From Treponema sp. UBA6988 (GTDB lineage Bacteria > Spirochaetota > Spirochaetia > Treponematales > Treponemataceae): a stretch of 64,000 nt of DNA. Position 1 is the stretch's first letter. Each line of letters starts with the position of its first letter. Where the stretch lies: NCBI GenBank assembly GCA_002448445.1, contig DJYC01000112.1, forward strand, positions 54,550-118,549. The letters are read 5' to 3'. Shown one piece after another: positions 43,675 through 52,769 of this stretch. The notes beneath the pieces were generated by a model that was not told where the DNA came from, ran no database searches, and was given only the letters and a program-made list of their open reading frames with translations. Both the position numbers and the translations under genes were made by a program.

Positions 43675-44936
43675 CTTATTTGACCGTCCCCGTCAATCAG
43701 GAATTTTGTTGTGGTAAGGGCCTTTATTCCCATTGGCCCGCGGGCATGAAGCTTCTGGGTGCTAATTCCAAGCTCTGCACCAAAACCAAATTGACCGCCG
43801 TCCGTAAAGCGGGTGCTTGCGTTAACATAGACACAAGCAGCGTCCACCCTGGTCTGGAAGTCGCGGGCAATGGAGCGGTCGTTTGTAACAATGCATTCGC
43901 TGTGCTTGGTATTGTGCGCGTTTATAAATTCAATCGCCTCGTTTGCAGAAGAGACAAGCTTTACCGCAAGCGTAAAGTCAAGGAATTCAAAGCCAAAGTC
44001 TTCATCCGTGGCTTCCCTAAGGTTCTTGCAGCAGTCCTTAAGAATGGCAAAAGACTCCTTGTCCGCACGAAGTTGCACCTTGTCCGCAAACGCCTTTGCC
44101 ATGAGCGGAAGGAAAGCAGAAGCAACATCCCTCTGCACAAGCACTGTCTCTATTGCATTACAGGCACCCGGCCTCTGCATCTTGGCATTAGCAGCAATTT
44201 TAGCCGCCACATCCAAATCAGCGGACTTTTCTACAAAAAAGTGGCAAACACCGCTACCTGTCTCTATAACCGGAATCTTTGCATTCTGAACAACATTTTG
44301 AATAAGCCTTGCACCGCCACGGGGAAGCACAACGTCTATCTTTCCAAGGGCAGTAAGAATCCTGTCCACATCGGAATGGTCAGCTTTGGGCTGGCAAAGA
44401 AAAACCGCATCCGTTACACCGGCTTCCCCCGCAGCAGAAAGGCCTTCACGAATTGCCTTTACGATTACAGAATTGCTTTTTAGCGCAGATGAAGAACCCC
44501 GAAGCAGAATTGCATTGCCGCTCTTGTAGGCAAGGGCAAAGGCATCAACCGTAACGTTGGGGCGGCTCTCGTAAATAATAGCCACAACCCCAAGCGGAAC
44601 CCTAACCTGCCTTATCTGCATACCGTTAGGAATCTTCCAACCGGCAACCTCTTCCCCGATTGGGTCAGTCTGTGAAATTATAACGCCAATGGCATCAATT
44701 ATGGACTGGAATTTCTTCTCGTCAAGGGCAAGGCGCTCAATCAAAGCCTCGCTAACACCGCGCGAACGGGAATCTGCCACGTCCTGGGCATTTGCCTCAA
44801 GAATGGCATCCTTATTTTTTTGCAGGGATTCTACAACCTTCTCTAGCGCATAGTTTTTTTGCAAAGCGGTCAGCAGGGCTGTTTTTTGGCTGGCAACCCT
44901 AAGACCTGCGCAAAGCTCTTCAAATTCATCTGCCAT
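43671..44936 (-). CDS. proA: Glutamate-5-semialdehyde dehydrogenase
   Basis: 421 residues with the aldehyde-dehydrogenase-like ProA signature PGACNAIETVLV holding the catalytic cysteine, LRGSSSALKSN and FGFGAELGIST. It reduces glutamyl-5-phosphate to the semialdehyde. The operon order is hypothetical-proA-proB-prsW. SD AGAGG. Confidence 0.95.
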   Translation of the reverse strand: MADEFEELCAGLRVASQKTALLTALQKNYALEKVVESLQKNKDAILEANAQDVADSRSRGVSEALIERLALDEKKFQSIIDAIGVIISQTDPIGEEVAGWKIPNGMQIRQVRVPLGVVAIIYESRPNVTVDAFALAYKSGNAILLRGSSSALKSNSVIVKAIREGLSAAGEAGVTDAVFLCQPKADHSDVDRILTALGKIDVVLPRGGARLIQNVVQNAKIPVIETGSGVCHFFVEKSADLDVAAKIAANAKMQRPGACNAIETVLVQRDVASAFLPLMAKAFADKVQLRADKESFAILKDCCKNLREATDEDFGFEFLDFTLAVKLVSSANEAIEFINAHNTKHSECIVTNDRSIARDFQTRVDAACVYVNASTRFTDGGQFGFGAELGISTQKLHARGPMGIKALTTTKFLIDGDGQIR

Positions 44937-44957
44937 ATACGGCCTCTTTTTTTAATT

Positions 44958-45497
44958 TTAGTAGTTGGCAAGAAAATACATGCCCAAAAGAATTGCAAGG
45001 CGGCACTTGTCCTTATTCCATACGGCATCCTTTGGAAGACTCTTTATGTACCACCAGAAAAGCCCAAATTCCGGGTCAATGCGGAGGGCGTATTCGTCAA
45101 ACTCGGGGTTCTTTGTCTGCGCGCCAAACATAAGATAAACAACGTCGCTAACAATGCCAAGGAAAAGGCTGTAGGCTTCATCATAGGCCTTGTCTTCCAT
45201 CTTCTTGTTGAATTCCTCAAGATGGTACAAAACCTCTTCCTTTAACTCCTCGTCAAATTCTTCAACCCAAGTTTTTTGGATAAGCAGCAAAAGGTTTTTG
45301 TGAAAACTGGAAAGAAGCTTTGCCTCGCCATCCTTTGCCGAATCAGCAACTGGCACAAAGGCATCTCCCGTTCCCAAAACATCGGCAACAAGAATGGACG
45401 CTTCGCCTATTTTTTTAGAATCATCAGAAGTTATAAACTCATTTAATGCATCAACCGATTTTTTTTCTACAAACTGATTTATTAATTCACTGCTCAT
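44958..45497 (-). CDS. Conserved-looking hypothetical protein at the head of the proAB operon
   Basis: 179 residues, acidic and mostly helical by composition, with no signal peptide or membrane segment. It ends 21 nt before proA. The start is supported by a promoter (TTGAAA, 17 nt, TAAAAT) ending 7 nt before the ATG. No family was recognised. Confidence 0.65.
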   Translation of the reverse strand: MSSELINQFVEKKSVDALNEFITSDDSKKIGEASILVADVLGTGDAFVPVADSAKDGEAKLLSSFHKNLLLLIQKTWVEEFDEELKEEVLYHLEEFNKKMEDKAYDEAYSLFLGIVSDVVYLMFGAQTKNPEFDEYALRIDPEFGLFWWYIKSLPKDAVWNKDKCRLAILLGMYFLANY

Positions 45498-45504
45498 GGT
45501 TGCT

Positions 45505-45533
45505 ATTTTAGTTTTTTACACCGATTTTTTCAA
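45505..45533 (-). promoter_or_regulatory. Promoter of the hypothetical-proA-proB-prsW operon
   Basis: Minus strand: TTGAAA (45533-45528), 17 nt, TAAAAT (45510-45505), then 7 nt to the ATG at 45497. Leaderless arrangement. Confidence 0.65.
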
Positions 45534-45569
45534 GGGGATTTTTATATTCCGGAGCGCACCTCATCTTTA

Positions 45570-45800
45570 ACTGTGTCCGGCACTCCGTGTCCGGCCAGAC
45601 TCCACGCAATTCCTACCCATTCGCAAACCGATAGCGCCAAGGATGGCGCGTCAGGTGGTTGCAATAAAGATATGGCAAGTTTCCGAAGGAAACTTGTGGG
45701 TAGAAATTGCATGGATGCAATTTCTACCCGCTTTCCAGGGTTCCGGCTTTCGCCTCCATTGCTTCGCAACGGCTACGCCGCCCTTCCAATCGGGGCTAGG
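45570..45800 (-). repeat. Long composite repeat, copy G (contains a cloverleaf)
   Basis: From ACTGTGTCC (45570) to CTAGG (45800). The cloverleaf (45727-45800) has outer CCCG/CGGG, inner AGGG/CCCT, hairpins CGGC-GTA-GCCG, TTGC-GAA-GCAA, GGC-GAAA-GCC. The left part has CCGGCAC/GTGTCCGG, GCGCC-AAGGAT-GGCGC, CAAGTTTCC/GGAAACTTG and GGGTAGAAATTGCAT/ATGCAATTTCTACCC. Compared with copy D, each left stem except GCGCC/GGCGC has changed sequence but still pairs. Confidence 0.75.
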
Positions 45801-45851
45801 CTCTGTCTGCAAAAGCTGTAAAAGACTAAAACTTCACTTATATAATATTAC

Positions 45852-46017
45852 GGAAATAAGTTTTGGGCGCAACGGGAAGCGAAATATGGCTGAAAATTCA
45901 TTTGCGCGGAGCGACCGAAGGGAGCGAAAGTCCTATTACCGCGCACGCGGTTGTTATAAACAACCCACTGAATTTTCAGACAGAGTTCGCTGGTAGTGGA
46001 GCCCAAAACTTATTTCC
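45852..46017. repeat. 166-nt element with perfect 17-bp terminal inverted repeats
   Basis: GGAAATAAGTTTTGGGC (45852-45868) and its exact complement (46001-46017) bound the element. A second inner pair (AGCGAA...CTGAAAATTC and GAATTTTCAG...TTCGCT) extends the stem. GTTGTTTATAAC-like and CGCG hairpins lie in the loop. A partial copy is at 834-914. MITE-like; no ORF inside. Confidence 0.7.
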
Positions 46018-46018
46018 T

Positions 46019-46186
46019 TTAATAAACATACTCCCGGCTGTAGCGGTTTAACGGAACGAATATCATCTTTTTACTTATGCGCTCCAAGGGTATTTCTGTT
46101 TTTACAATACTATCGCGTTCAAATGGAAAGGTATCCGGCTGAAAGTGGCTAAAGTAAAACTGATACAGGGTAAAGCTTTCAAGCAT
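46019..46186 (-). CDS. Short ORF of unknown status downstream of a toxin-antitoxin remnant
   Basis: 55 residues from the ATG at 46186, with an AAGG-containing stretch upstream. It directly follows the decayed toxin fragment on the same strand and stops next to the inverted-repeat element. No family was recognised. It may be the tail of a broken gene. Confidence 0.25.
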   Translation of the reverse strand: MLESFTLYQFYFSHFQPDTFPFERDSIVKTEIPLERISKKMIFVPLNRYSREYVY

Positions 46187-46211
46187 AAACACCTTCCGCT
46201 CCACCTTCAAG

Positions 46212-46342
46212 CTATTCTTTAGTTACATAATCAATTTCACCTTCAATTTTTGAAAGGAGATTTTTCGGGAGCTTTAAAATTTTCTCTTCAAGACGAAATT
46301 TGTCCACAACAACAATCTAATGAATCAAAGCGACAGATTCTT
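46212..46342 (-). pseudogene. C-terminal remnant of a MazF/PemK-like toxin
   Basis: Read on the minus strand after the antitoxin stop: ESVALIH, a TAG stop (46317-46319) where HQI is expected, then IVVVDKFRLEEKILKLP and a Lys/Glu-rich end closing at 46212. The pattern S-V-A-L-x-H-Q-I followed by VDK-x-RL is the usual C-terminal end of MazF/PemK toxins. The N-terminal two-thirds is deleted. Confidence 0.4.
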
Positions 46343-46347
46343 TTTAT

Positions 46348-46554
46348 TCACCACGAGTCATTTTTTACGCTCTCCCACACAGTTGAAAGGCTTGTTTCCC
46401 TCATTTTCTGCAAAGATTCCTCTTCTGAATACTCATTGTTTAGGATTGAAGTCTTTTTGTTTATATTGTTTGCAACGAAATTAAGCAGATGAATCTGTTC
46501 TGCCAAAGAGAATGTTAATACTTGATTTTCTACATACGCGAGTGCATCTGACAT
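46348..46554 (-). CDS. Small antitoxin-like protein
   Basis: 68 residues, helical, ending in VWESVKNDSW, a tail recalled from small spirochaete antitoxin-like proteins encoded before PIN or MazF toxins. A perfect GGAGGT SD lies 5 nt before the ATG. The gene placed after it is only a toxin fragment, so this may be an orphan antitoxin. Confidence 0.55.
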   Translation of the reverse strand: MSDALAYVENQVLTFSLAEQIHLLNFVANNINKKTSILNNEYSEEESLQKMRETSLSTVWESVKNDSW

Positions 46555-46665
46555 ATTGGACCTCCACTTGCCATTATACCATAAAATTTAAGATTTTGCA
46601 GAAGAATAAGAAAAGAAGTCGTTATAATACACAACATCAAGCCACGGAGGGATTTTTTGAGGCGA

Positions 46666-46737
46666 CTTACGCGGGATTGGAGGGGGCGCGGAGCGCGTGC
46701 GTAGCACCGGCCGGGAGGGTAAGCCCCGGAAAGCCCG
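46666..46737 (+). repeat. Cloverleaf repeat, copy H (diverged)
   Basis: Outer CGGG/CCCG, inner GGGG/CCCC, hairpin 1 CGCG-GAG-CGCG, hairpin 2 TGC-GTA-GCA; hairpin 3 is decayed. It lies between the antitoxin-like gene and the histidine kinase gene. Confidence 0.65.
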
Positions 46738-46839
46738 TAACAAGGGGCATGAAAGCCGATTGCAGAGTAAAAACAGATGGTAGAACAAGAAGGACTTCGT
46801 CCAAAAGACTCGTGCAAAAGATAGAAGTGGGGGCTTATA

Positions 46840-46868
46840 TCGACAGATTGGCGGAAAGGTTATATAAT
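46840..46868 (+). promoter_or_regulatory. Promoter of the hybrid histidine kinase gene
   Basis: TCGACA (46840-46845), 17 nt, TATAAT (46863-46868), then 8 nt to the ATG at 46877. Nearly leaderless. Confidence 0.6.
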
Positions 46869-46876
46869 AGAAGTTA

Positions 46877-49687
46877 ATGGTTATGAAAAAGCTTTTTATT
46901 TTTACTTTCCTCGCTTTTTTTTCTGCGGCCACTTTTTATTCCGAAGGTGAAGGCGGCATTACGGAAAAGAAGAAGGTGCTTTTTCTTAGCTCCTATTCGA
47001 TGAAGGAAGAGGCTGTCATGCTGCAGATAAACGGCCTCACATCGATTCTTCCCGATGACAAATACGAGATTTCCTATGAATTTATGGATTCAAGGCGCTT
47101 TAATTCCACCTACGACACTTCGCTTTTTACGATTTACCTGCGCAGCAAGCTAACAAGGCAGACCGGCTTTGACTGCATAATTACGGGCGGCGACGAGGCG
47201 CTTTCTTTTTTGTACACCCATCCGACCATGCGGGGGGATTCGCCAGTCGTGTATTTTGGAATTCAAGATGACGAGCTCTGGGACAAGGCTCAGAAATTCA
47301 ACTTTATGACTGGCATTTCCGGTACTCCAGATTTTGCCGCCAACCTAAAGTTTGCATCCTCGCTCTTTCCGGGCACAAAGCACATAGTCTTTATCACCGA
47401 CTCTTCGCGCGAGGGCTTTATTGACGAAAGCAAGATTCACGGGATTATGGAAAAGAACAGGAAGTACTCCTATGAAATACTGAACCTTACCGAGCGGATT
47501 CCAGCATCGCTAAAGTCACGCATAGAAGCGCAGGGGCCTGGTTCCGTAATATTTCTTGCTGACGTTTACCTTTCCCACAACAGGACCCTCAATTCCCTGC
47601 AGAAGACGGCTTTTGACATTTGCTCCGTTTCAAAGGTGCCTGTCTTTTGCATAAAGCACGACCTTACGGACAGCGGTGCCATAGGCGGTTTTGTAATCGA
47701 TGAATACGGCAGTGCAAGACTTGCAGGGGACATTGCGCGCCACATCATGGACGGAACCGACGTTTCTAAGGTTCACCGCATTACAAAGACCCCCACTTTT
47801 GCAGTTGCGGACAAAAAGGTTCTTGACCTGTTCAAAATCAGCACCTTTTCACTTCCGACCGGGACTATTATAAAGAACCACCGGCAGAGTTTCTTTGAGC
47901 GTTTCCGAATTGCGATTATCGGCATATCATTCCTCGTGCTTGCCCTGGGCTATGCATCCATCTACTATTTTAGGAGGAGCATCAAGCAGAAAAAGCTTTT
48001 GGAGACGGACAACAAAATATTCAGGCATACCGCATTTGAATCCACGGACTACATTGCAGTCATAGACGCAAAGGACAATTCCACAACGCTGCTCTACGGC
48101 TCATGGTTTGAAAAGGGAGTGGAAGTGCCTGACAATATGAGGAAGCTGCCGCTCCTGGACCTGCTGAACATTTTTGCGGAAAAATACGTTGCAATGGAAA
48201 CCAGGGAAAACTTCATAAAGGTATTCCTCCTTGAAAGCATAATTCCAAAAATTCAGGCGGCAAAAGACGGAAAATATGTTTTCTCCGGGAACTTTGTAGA
48301 GCCTTCCGGCCTTACGATAACAAAGCAGTTTTCCTACAGCTTCCTTGATACGAAGAAAGGGCTGATTCTTTCCTACCGCACGGACATAACCCAGAGTGTG
48401 CGCGAGGAACAGGAAACGAACGAGAGGCTCAGGAGGGCCGTGGACATTGCGCAAAAGGCAAACGAGGCAAAGACCCAGTTCCTTTCCAGAATCAGCCATG
48501 ACATCCGAACCCCAATCGGGGCAATACTCAACCTGACCGACTTTGCAAAAAAGGACATGGACAACAGGCAGAACCTAAATTCAGACCTGGACAAGATTGC
48601 CACAAGCGGGCGCTTTTTGCTTTCGCTCATAAACGACGTGCTGGACATTTCCAAGATTGACTCGGACAAGATTGAGCTTAACAGGGAAGCGTACAGCTTT
48701 ATTGACTACGTAAACGAGATAAAGAACATAATTGCGCCAATGTGCACGGAAAAAAACATTTCCTACAAAATCATAACGCAAAACGATTCGGCGGAAGTTG
48801 TGCAGATGGACAAAATCAGAATCAACCAGATTACGCTGAACCTTTTGTCCAACGCGGTAAAATACACCCCTCCCGGGGGAACGGTTACATTCCGCGTCTC
48901 TGCCTTTGCAAGGAAGAAGGAAGGTGACAAGTCAAATTGTGCTGACAGTATATCGGGCCTTGCCGATAGTATATCGGGCCTTGCCGATATAGAAATATCC
49001 GTAACGGATACAGGAATCGGTATGAGCGACTCCTTCCAGAGCGTTATGTTTGACGACTTTAGTCAGGAAGAGGACAACCCCCTCCGCGCCAAGGAAATAC
49101 AGGGAACAGGTCTGGGGCTTGCAATAGTAAAGCGCCTCGTAGACCTTATGGGCGGAACAATCAGCGTAAAAAGCATGCTCGGAAAAGGCTCCACGATAAA
49201 GGTCTGTATGTCAGGAATGATTGTACAGCAGGACAGGAAGAGCAGGGAATCAAATGCTGATGCGGAAAACGGCAGCCCAAAGAAAATAGAGGGAACGATT
49301 CTTCTTGCGGAGGACAACGAAATCAACGCTGCGATTGCATGCCGCATTTTTGAAGAGATAGGCCTTAGCGTTGACCTTGCAAGCAACGGTGAAGAAGAGG
49401 TTAAAAAGTTTACGGCTTCCCCCGAGGGAAAATACCTTGCAATATTTACGGATATTCAGATGCCCGTTATGAACGGCTACGAGGCCACGGAAAAAATAAG
49501 GAGTCTTGCTGCGGTCAGGGCCGATGCCGCAAAAATCCCCATCATCGCGATGACTGCAAATGCATACCCCGAGGCGGCAGTCAAGGCAAGCAACAGCGGC
49601 ATGACCGACTTTACCACCAAACCACTGGATTCAAAGCGGCTTAGGACAATCCTTGAAGTGTATGCGGCAAAAAGGAAGTTGGAATAA
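46877..49687 (+). CDS. Hybrid sensor histidine kinase / response regulator
   Basis: 936 residues. A signal anchor at the N-terminus, a periplasmic ABC-substrate-binding-like sensor domain (to about residue 330), a membrane segment near 343-367, a PAS-like region, HisKA (His541 in RISHDIRTP), HATPase with the N box (NLLSNAVKYTPPG) and G box (DTGIGMS), and a C-terminal receiver with Asp859 in FTDIQMPVMNG. A 7-codon repeat (DSISGLA twice, 48948-48989) sits between the N and G boxes. No HPt or output gene is adjacent. Confidence 0.9.
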   Translation: MVMKKLFIFTFLAFFSAATFYSEGEGGITEKKKVLFLSSYSMKEEAVMLQINGLTSILPDDKYEISYEFMDSRRFNSTYDTSLFTIYLRSKLTRQTGFDCIITGGDEALSFLYTHPTMRGDSPVVYFGIQDDELWDKAQKFNFMTGISGTPDFAANLKFASSLFPGTKHIVFITDSSREGFIDESKIHGIMEKNRKYSYEILNLTERIPASLKSRIEAQGPGSVIFLADVYLSHNRTLNSLQKTAFDICSVSKVPVFCIKHDLTDSGAIGGFVIDEYGSARLAGDIARHIMDGTDVSKVHRITKTPTFAVADKKVLDLFKISTFSLPTGTIIKNHRQSFFERFRIAIIGISFLVLALGYASIYYFRRSIKQKKLLETDNKIFRHTAFESTDYIAVIDAKDNSTTLLYGSWFEKGVEVPDNMRKLPLLDLLNIFAEKYVAMETRENFIKVFLLESIIPKIQAAKDGKYVFSGNFVEPSGLTITKQFSYSFLDTKKGLILSYRTDITQSVREEQETNERLRRAVDIAQKANEAKTQFLSRISHDIRTPIGAILNLTDFAKKDMDNRQNLNSDLDKIATSGRFLLSLINDVLDISKIDSDKIELNREAYSFIDYVNEIKNIIAPMCTEKNISYKIITQNDSAEVVQMDKIRINQITLNLLSNAVKYTPPGGTVTFRVSAFARKKEGDKSNCADSISGLADSISGLADIEISVTDTGIGMSDSFQSVMFDDFSQEEDNPLRAKEIQGTGLGLAIVKRLVDLMGGTISVKSMLGKGSTIKVCMSGMIVQQDRKSRESNADAENGSPKKIEGTILLAEDNEINAAIACRIFEEIGLSVDLASNGEEEVKKFTASPEGKYLAIFTDIQMPVMNGYEATEKIRSLAAVRADAAKIPIIAMTANAYPEAAVKASNSGMTDFTTKPLDSKRLRTILEVYAAKRKLE

Positions 49688-49777
49688 TGGCACTGTTTCA
49701 ATTAGCGCGGAAGGGGTGCATACCAGAGGAACAAATCCCTTAGATTGCTGCAAGGTGCACTGATTAACTGCTCTTTC

Positions 49778-50476
49778 CTAGCAGTTTGCGTAGAGGTAGA
49801 TTTCCCAGGGGTTGGCAGATGTACCGGCAGATGTGCTTTGAAGCTTTTTGTATCCAAGTGAATCGTAGAAGCCAACGTTGCATTCAGTGTCCGTATGCAG
49901 GAAAAATTCTTCCATACCGTTCAAAACAAAATACTCCTCTGCGGAAGAAAGAAGTTTTTTTCCCATGCCTATTCCTCGGCAAGACGAATTTGTCAGAAGC
50001 AGATAGAGCCTTCCCTTGTATTCCTTTGGGGTTTTTTCCTCATGCGCGGCAGTAAGCCTAAAGAATTTCTTCCAGGCTGAAAGCTGGCTATGGAATTCGC
50101 GGCAGAAAAAAAGCGGCAGAGCATAGGAAAATGCCTTTGCAAGGTAGAAAATGTTGGGAAGCCTTTCCTTCCTGCGGCCTGCGCAAACAAGGCCCGCTGC
50201 GTAGCCGTTGTATTCAGCCACAGCCCTGAAGGATGAATGTGCAAGGCTGTAGTAAAGGTAGGCATAGCCAAAGCGCAAGGCAAGCTCTTGATTCTTGTGT
50301 GAAGATTTTAGCCCCCATGTCTCGTTTATGACCGAGGCCAGTGCAGTTTCGTCTGATTTCCTAAACCTGCGAAGTTCAAAACTTGTTTCTGATTGTTTTT
50401 TTGTCAATAAAGGAAATGCCCTGTTAAAGGCATAACCTGTCCTCAGGACCGCAGTCCCCCTGTTATTCCCACTCAT
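49778..50476 (-). CDS. GNAT-family N-acetyltransferase
   Basis: About 232 residues. The C-terminal half has the acetyl-CoA loop SSCRGIGMGKKLL and the late FYDSLGYKKL. The N-terminal part (ALASVINETWGL) resembles acetyltransferases that act on small amines. The start is set at the ATG at 50476 because TATACT ends 8 nt before it; the frame is open to 50512. It seems monocistronic. Confidence 0.8.
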   Translation of the reverse strand: MSGNNRGTAVLRTGYAFNRAFPLLTKKQSETSFELRRFRKSDETALASVINETWGLKSSHKNQELALRFGYAYLYYSLAHSSFRAVAEYNGYAAGLVCAGRRKERLPNIFYLAKAFSYALPLFFCREFHSQLSAWKKFFRLTAAHEEKTPKEYKGRLYLLLTNSSCRGIGMGKKLLSSAEEYFVLNGMEEFFLHTDTECNVGFYDSLGYKKLQSTSAGTSANPWEIYLYANC

Positions 50477-50484
50477 ACTTATAT

Positions 50485-50512
50485 AGTATAAAGAGTTATA
50501 AAATATTTTCAA
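50485..50512 (-). promoter_or_regulatory. Promoter of the GNAT gene
   Basis: Minus strand: TTGAAA (50512-50507), 16 nt, TATACT (50490-50485), then 8 nt to the ATG at 50476. Confidence 0.55.
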
Positions 50513-50627
50513 GCGAAAAAAGAAGAAATATTAGAAAATCCTGTTATATTTTGTTTTTTTTGTAAAGAAATGCAGGAAAAGTCCCGATAAAACTTTGCAA
50601 AAAAACCTTTTTCGAAAACAAACCAAG

Positions 50628-50705
50628 CCTACCCCCGATTGGAAGGGTGGCGCAGCCAGACCGCCGGAGGCGGGCCGGAGCGGTAGCGGAGCCCTGCAAA
50701 GCGGG
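50628..50705 (+). repeat. Cloverleaf repeat, copy I
   Basis: Outer CCCG/CGGG, inner AGGG/CCCT, hairpin 1 TGGC-GCA-GCCA, hairpin 2 CCGCC-GGA-GGCGG, weak hairpin 3 GC-GGTA-GC. It lies between the glmS terminator and the GNAT gene. Confidence 0.7.
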
Positions 50706-50727
50706 TTAGCAAGTAAAGCCTGGTCCA

Positions 50728-50765
50728 GAAAAAAAACTGCCCAGAAAGACAGGCTTCTGGACAGT
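50728..50765 (-). terminator. Terminator of glmS
   Basis: Minus strand: an 11-bp stem ACTGTCCAGAA / TTCTGGGCAGT with one G-T pair, followed by a T run (50736-50728). Confidence 0.8.
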
Positions 50766-50774
50766 TCAATTTTT

Positions 50775-52697
50775 TTATTCAACAGTGACGGACTTTGCCA
50801 AGTTGCGCGGTTTGTCGGGATCAAGGCCCCTGTAAACCGAGCAGTAGTAGGCAAAGAGCTGGGCCGGAACAACGGAAAGAATGGATGCAAATTCATCGCG
50901 GCATACGGGAATGCGAATTGTCTCGTCGGCAGACTCTTTGAATGCATTGCCCTCATCCTGGGTAATTACCAGCGTTGAGCAGCCACGTGTTTTTACTTCC
51001 ACAATGTTGCTTGCGATTTTTTCGTAAAGGTCCTGCCAAGTTGCAATTGCCACCACAAGGGTGTTTTTGTCCACAAGAGCAATGGGGCCGTGCTTGAGTT
51101 CGCCTGCTGCAAATGCCTCGCTGTGCATGTAGCTTACTTCTTTGAGCTTGAGCGCACACTCAAGGCTTGTTGCGCTGTCAAAGAGGCGGCCGATGAAGAA
51201 AACCTTTTCCTTGTTAAAGTTGTTGGAAACAAATTTCTGCACCACGGACTGGTCTGCAAGAATCTGCTCAACCTTGGCGGGAATCTGCTCAAGGTCGCAA
51301 AGCAAAGCCCTGTATTCATCCTGGGAAATCGTATTGCGGAGAGCTGCACTCTTTAAGGCAAGCAAGTATAGGCAAACAAGCTGCGTCGTATATGCCTTTG
51401 TGGATGCAACCGCAATCTCGGGGCCTGCCCATGTGTAGATTACGTCATCTGCTTCCCTGCTGACAGTAGAGCCGACACAGTTGGTAATGGCTATCACGTG
51501 AACGCCAGCTTCCTTTGCAAGCCTCATAGCCGCCAGCGTATCTGCCGTCTCGCCAGACTGGCTTATTACGATGAAAACGTCGTCCTTGCTAAGAATCGGG
51601 TCGCGGTAGCGGAATTCACTTGCAACGTCCACAACCACAGGTACCCGGGCAAATTTTTCGAATGCATAGCGGGCCACAACTCCTGCATGGTAGGCTGTAC
51701 CGCAAGCCGTAATCACTATGCGCTTTGCTGCCTTAAGAAAGTCCTGTCCCTTGCTTACCTCGTCAAACTTTATGTCCACCGGCTTTCCGCCTTCCATAAC
51801 AAGACGGGGCCTTATCGTATCGGTAAGGGCCTTTGGCTGCTCGTGGATTTCTTTAAGCATGAAGTGGGCATAGCCACCCTTTTCTGCAGCGGAAATGTCC
51901 CATTCCACATGGTAGGGTTCCTTTATAACCCGGTTTCCCTCCTCGTCAAATAGGTCCACGTGGTCTGAATAAAGGACTGCCACCTGCTTCTGGTCAAGGA
52001 AGTAGACATCGCGTGTGTGCTCAAGCACGGCAGGAACGTCGCTTGCTATAAAGTTTTCACCCTTGCCAAGACCAACAATAAGCGGGCTTTCCTTTCTTGC
52101 GGCAATTATGCGGTCGGGAAAATCCTTGCAGAGAACTCCAAGCGCATAGCTTCCTTCCAGGCGGTGCAGGGTTTCAAGCACGGCCGGAAATATCTCCCCG
52201 GTCTGCTCATAAAAGTAGTTGATTAAATGGGCAACAACTTCCGTATCGGTCTGACTGCGAAAGACAACTCCCTGCCCCTGCAGCCATGCCTTTAGCTTTG
52301 CATAGTTTTCTATAATACCATTGTGTACGATTGCAATTGAACCGCTAACATTAGTCTGCGGGTGCGCGTTTACGTCGCTCGGCTCACCGTGGGTCGCCCA
52401 TCTGGTATGCCCAATACCCATAGTACCGTGCATGATGTCCTTCATTCCGTCTATAAGGGAGGCTTCCCTCTTTGAACATTCTGCCTCAGACATCTTGTCA
52501 CTCGTGCGGACTACCTGCTTGGTAACGTCTTCAACCAGAGCACGGATTGCACCCTTAACCTTACGCACTACAATATCCTGCCCGTCAAAAACGGCAAGGC
52601 CTGCACTGTCGTATCCACGGTACTCAAGCTTCTTTAGAGCATTAACAAGTATTGGCGTGGCTTCCTTTTCGCCAACGTATCCCACGATTCCACACAT
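50775..52697 (-). CDS. glmS: Glutamine--fructose-6-phosphate aminotransferase
   Basis: 640 residues. Mature start MCGIVGYVG with the catalytic Cys2 of the class II glutamine amidotransferase domain, followed by two SIS domains (the SQSGET motif). It makes glucosamine-6-phosphate for cell-wall synthesis. The start at 52697 has TGGAGAA upstream; the longer frame to 52736 is rejected because Cys must follow Met1. No glmS ribozyme was recognised upstream. A terminator follows. Confidence 0.96.
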   Translation of the reverse strand: MCGIVGYVGEKEATPILVNALKKLEYRGYDSAGLAVFDGQDIVVRKVKGAIRALVEDVTKQVVRTSDKMSEAECSKREASLIDGMKDIMHGTMGIGHTRWATHGEPSDVNAHPQTNVSGSIAIVHNGIIENYAKLKAWLQGQGVVFRSQTDTEVVAHLINYFYEQTGEIFPAVLETLHRLEGSYALGVLCKDFPDRIIAARKESPLIVGLGKGENFIASDVPAVLEHTRDVYFLDQKQVAVLYSDHVDLFDEEGNRVIKEPYHVEWDISAAEKGGYAHFMLKEIHEQPKALTDTIRPRLVMEGGKPVDIKFDEVSKGQDFLKAAKRIVITACGTAYHAGVVARYAFEKFARVPVVVDVASEFRYRDPILSKDDVFIVISQSGETADTLAAMRLAKEAGVHVIAITNCVGSTVSREADDVIYTWAGPEIAVASTKAYTTQLVCLYLLALKSAALRNTISQDEYRALLCDLEQIPAKVEQILADQSVVQKFVSNNFNKEKVFFIGRLFDSATSLECALKLKEVSYMHSEAFAAGELKHGPIALVDKNTLVVAIATWQDLYEKIASNIVEVKTRGCSTLVITQDEGNAFKESADETIRIPVCRDEFASILSVVPAQLFAYYCSVYRGLDPDKPRNLAKSVTVE

Positions 52698-52769
52698 ATA
52701 TATTCTCCAAAAAAATTCTAGCAGAAATCCACCCAAGGGGATTTTTAAGATTACTTATTCTACTATAAA

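Noticed and set aside
43590..44483. 297-codon open frame antisense to proA
   Set aside because: A shadow of proA; composition and motifs support only the minus strand.
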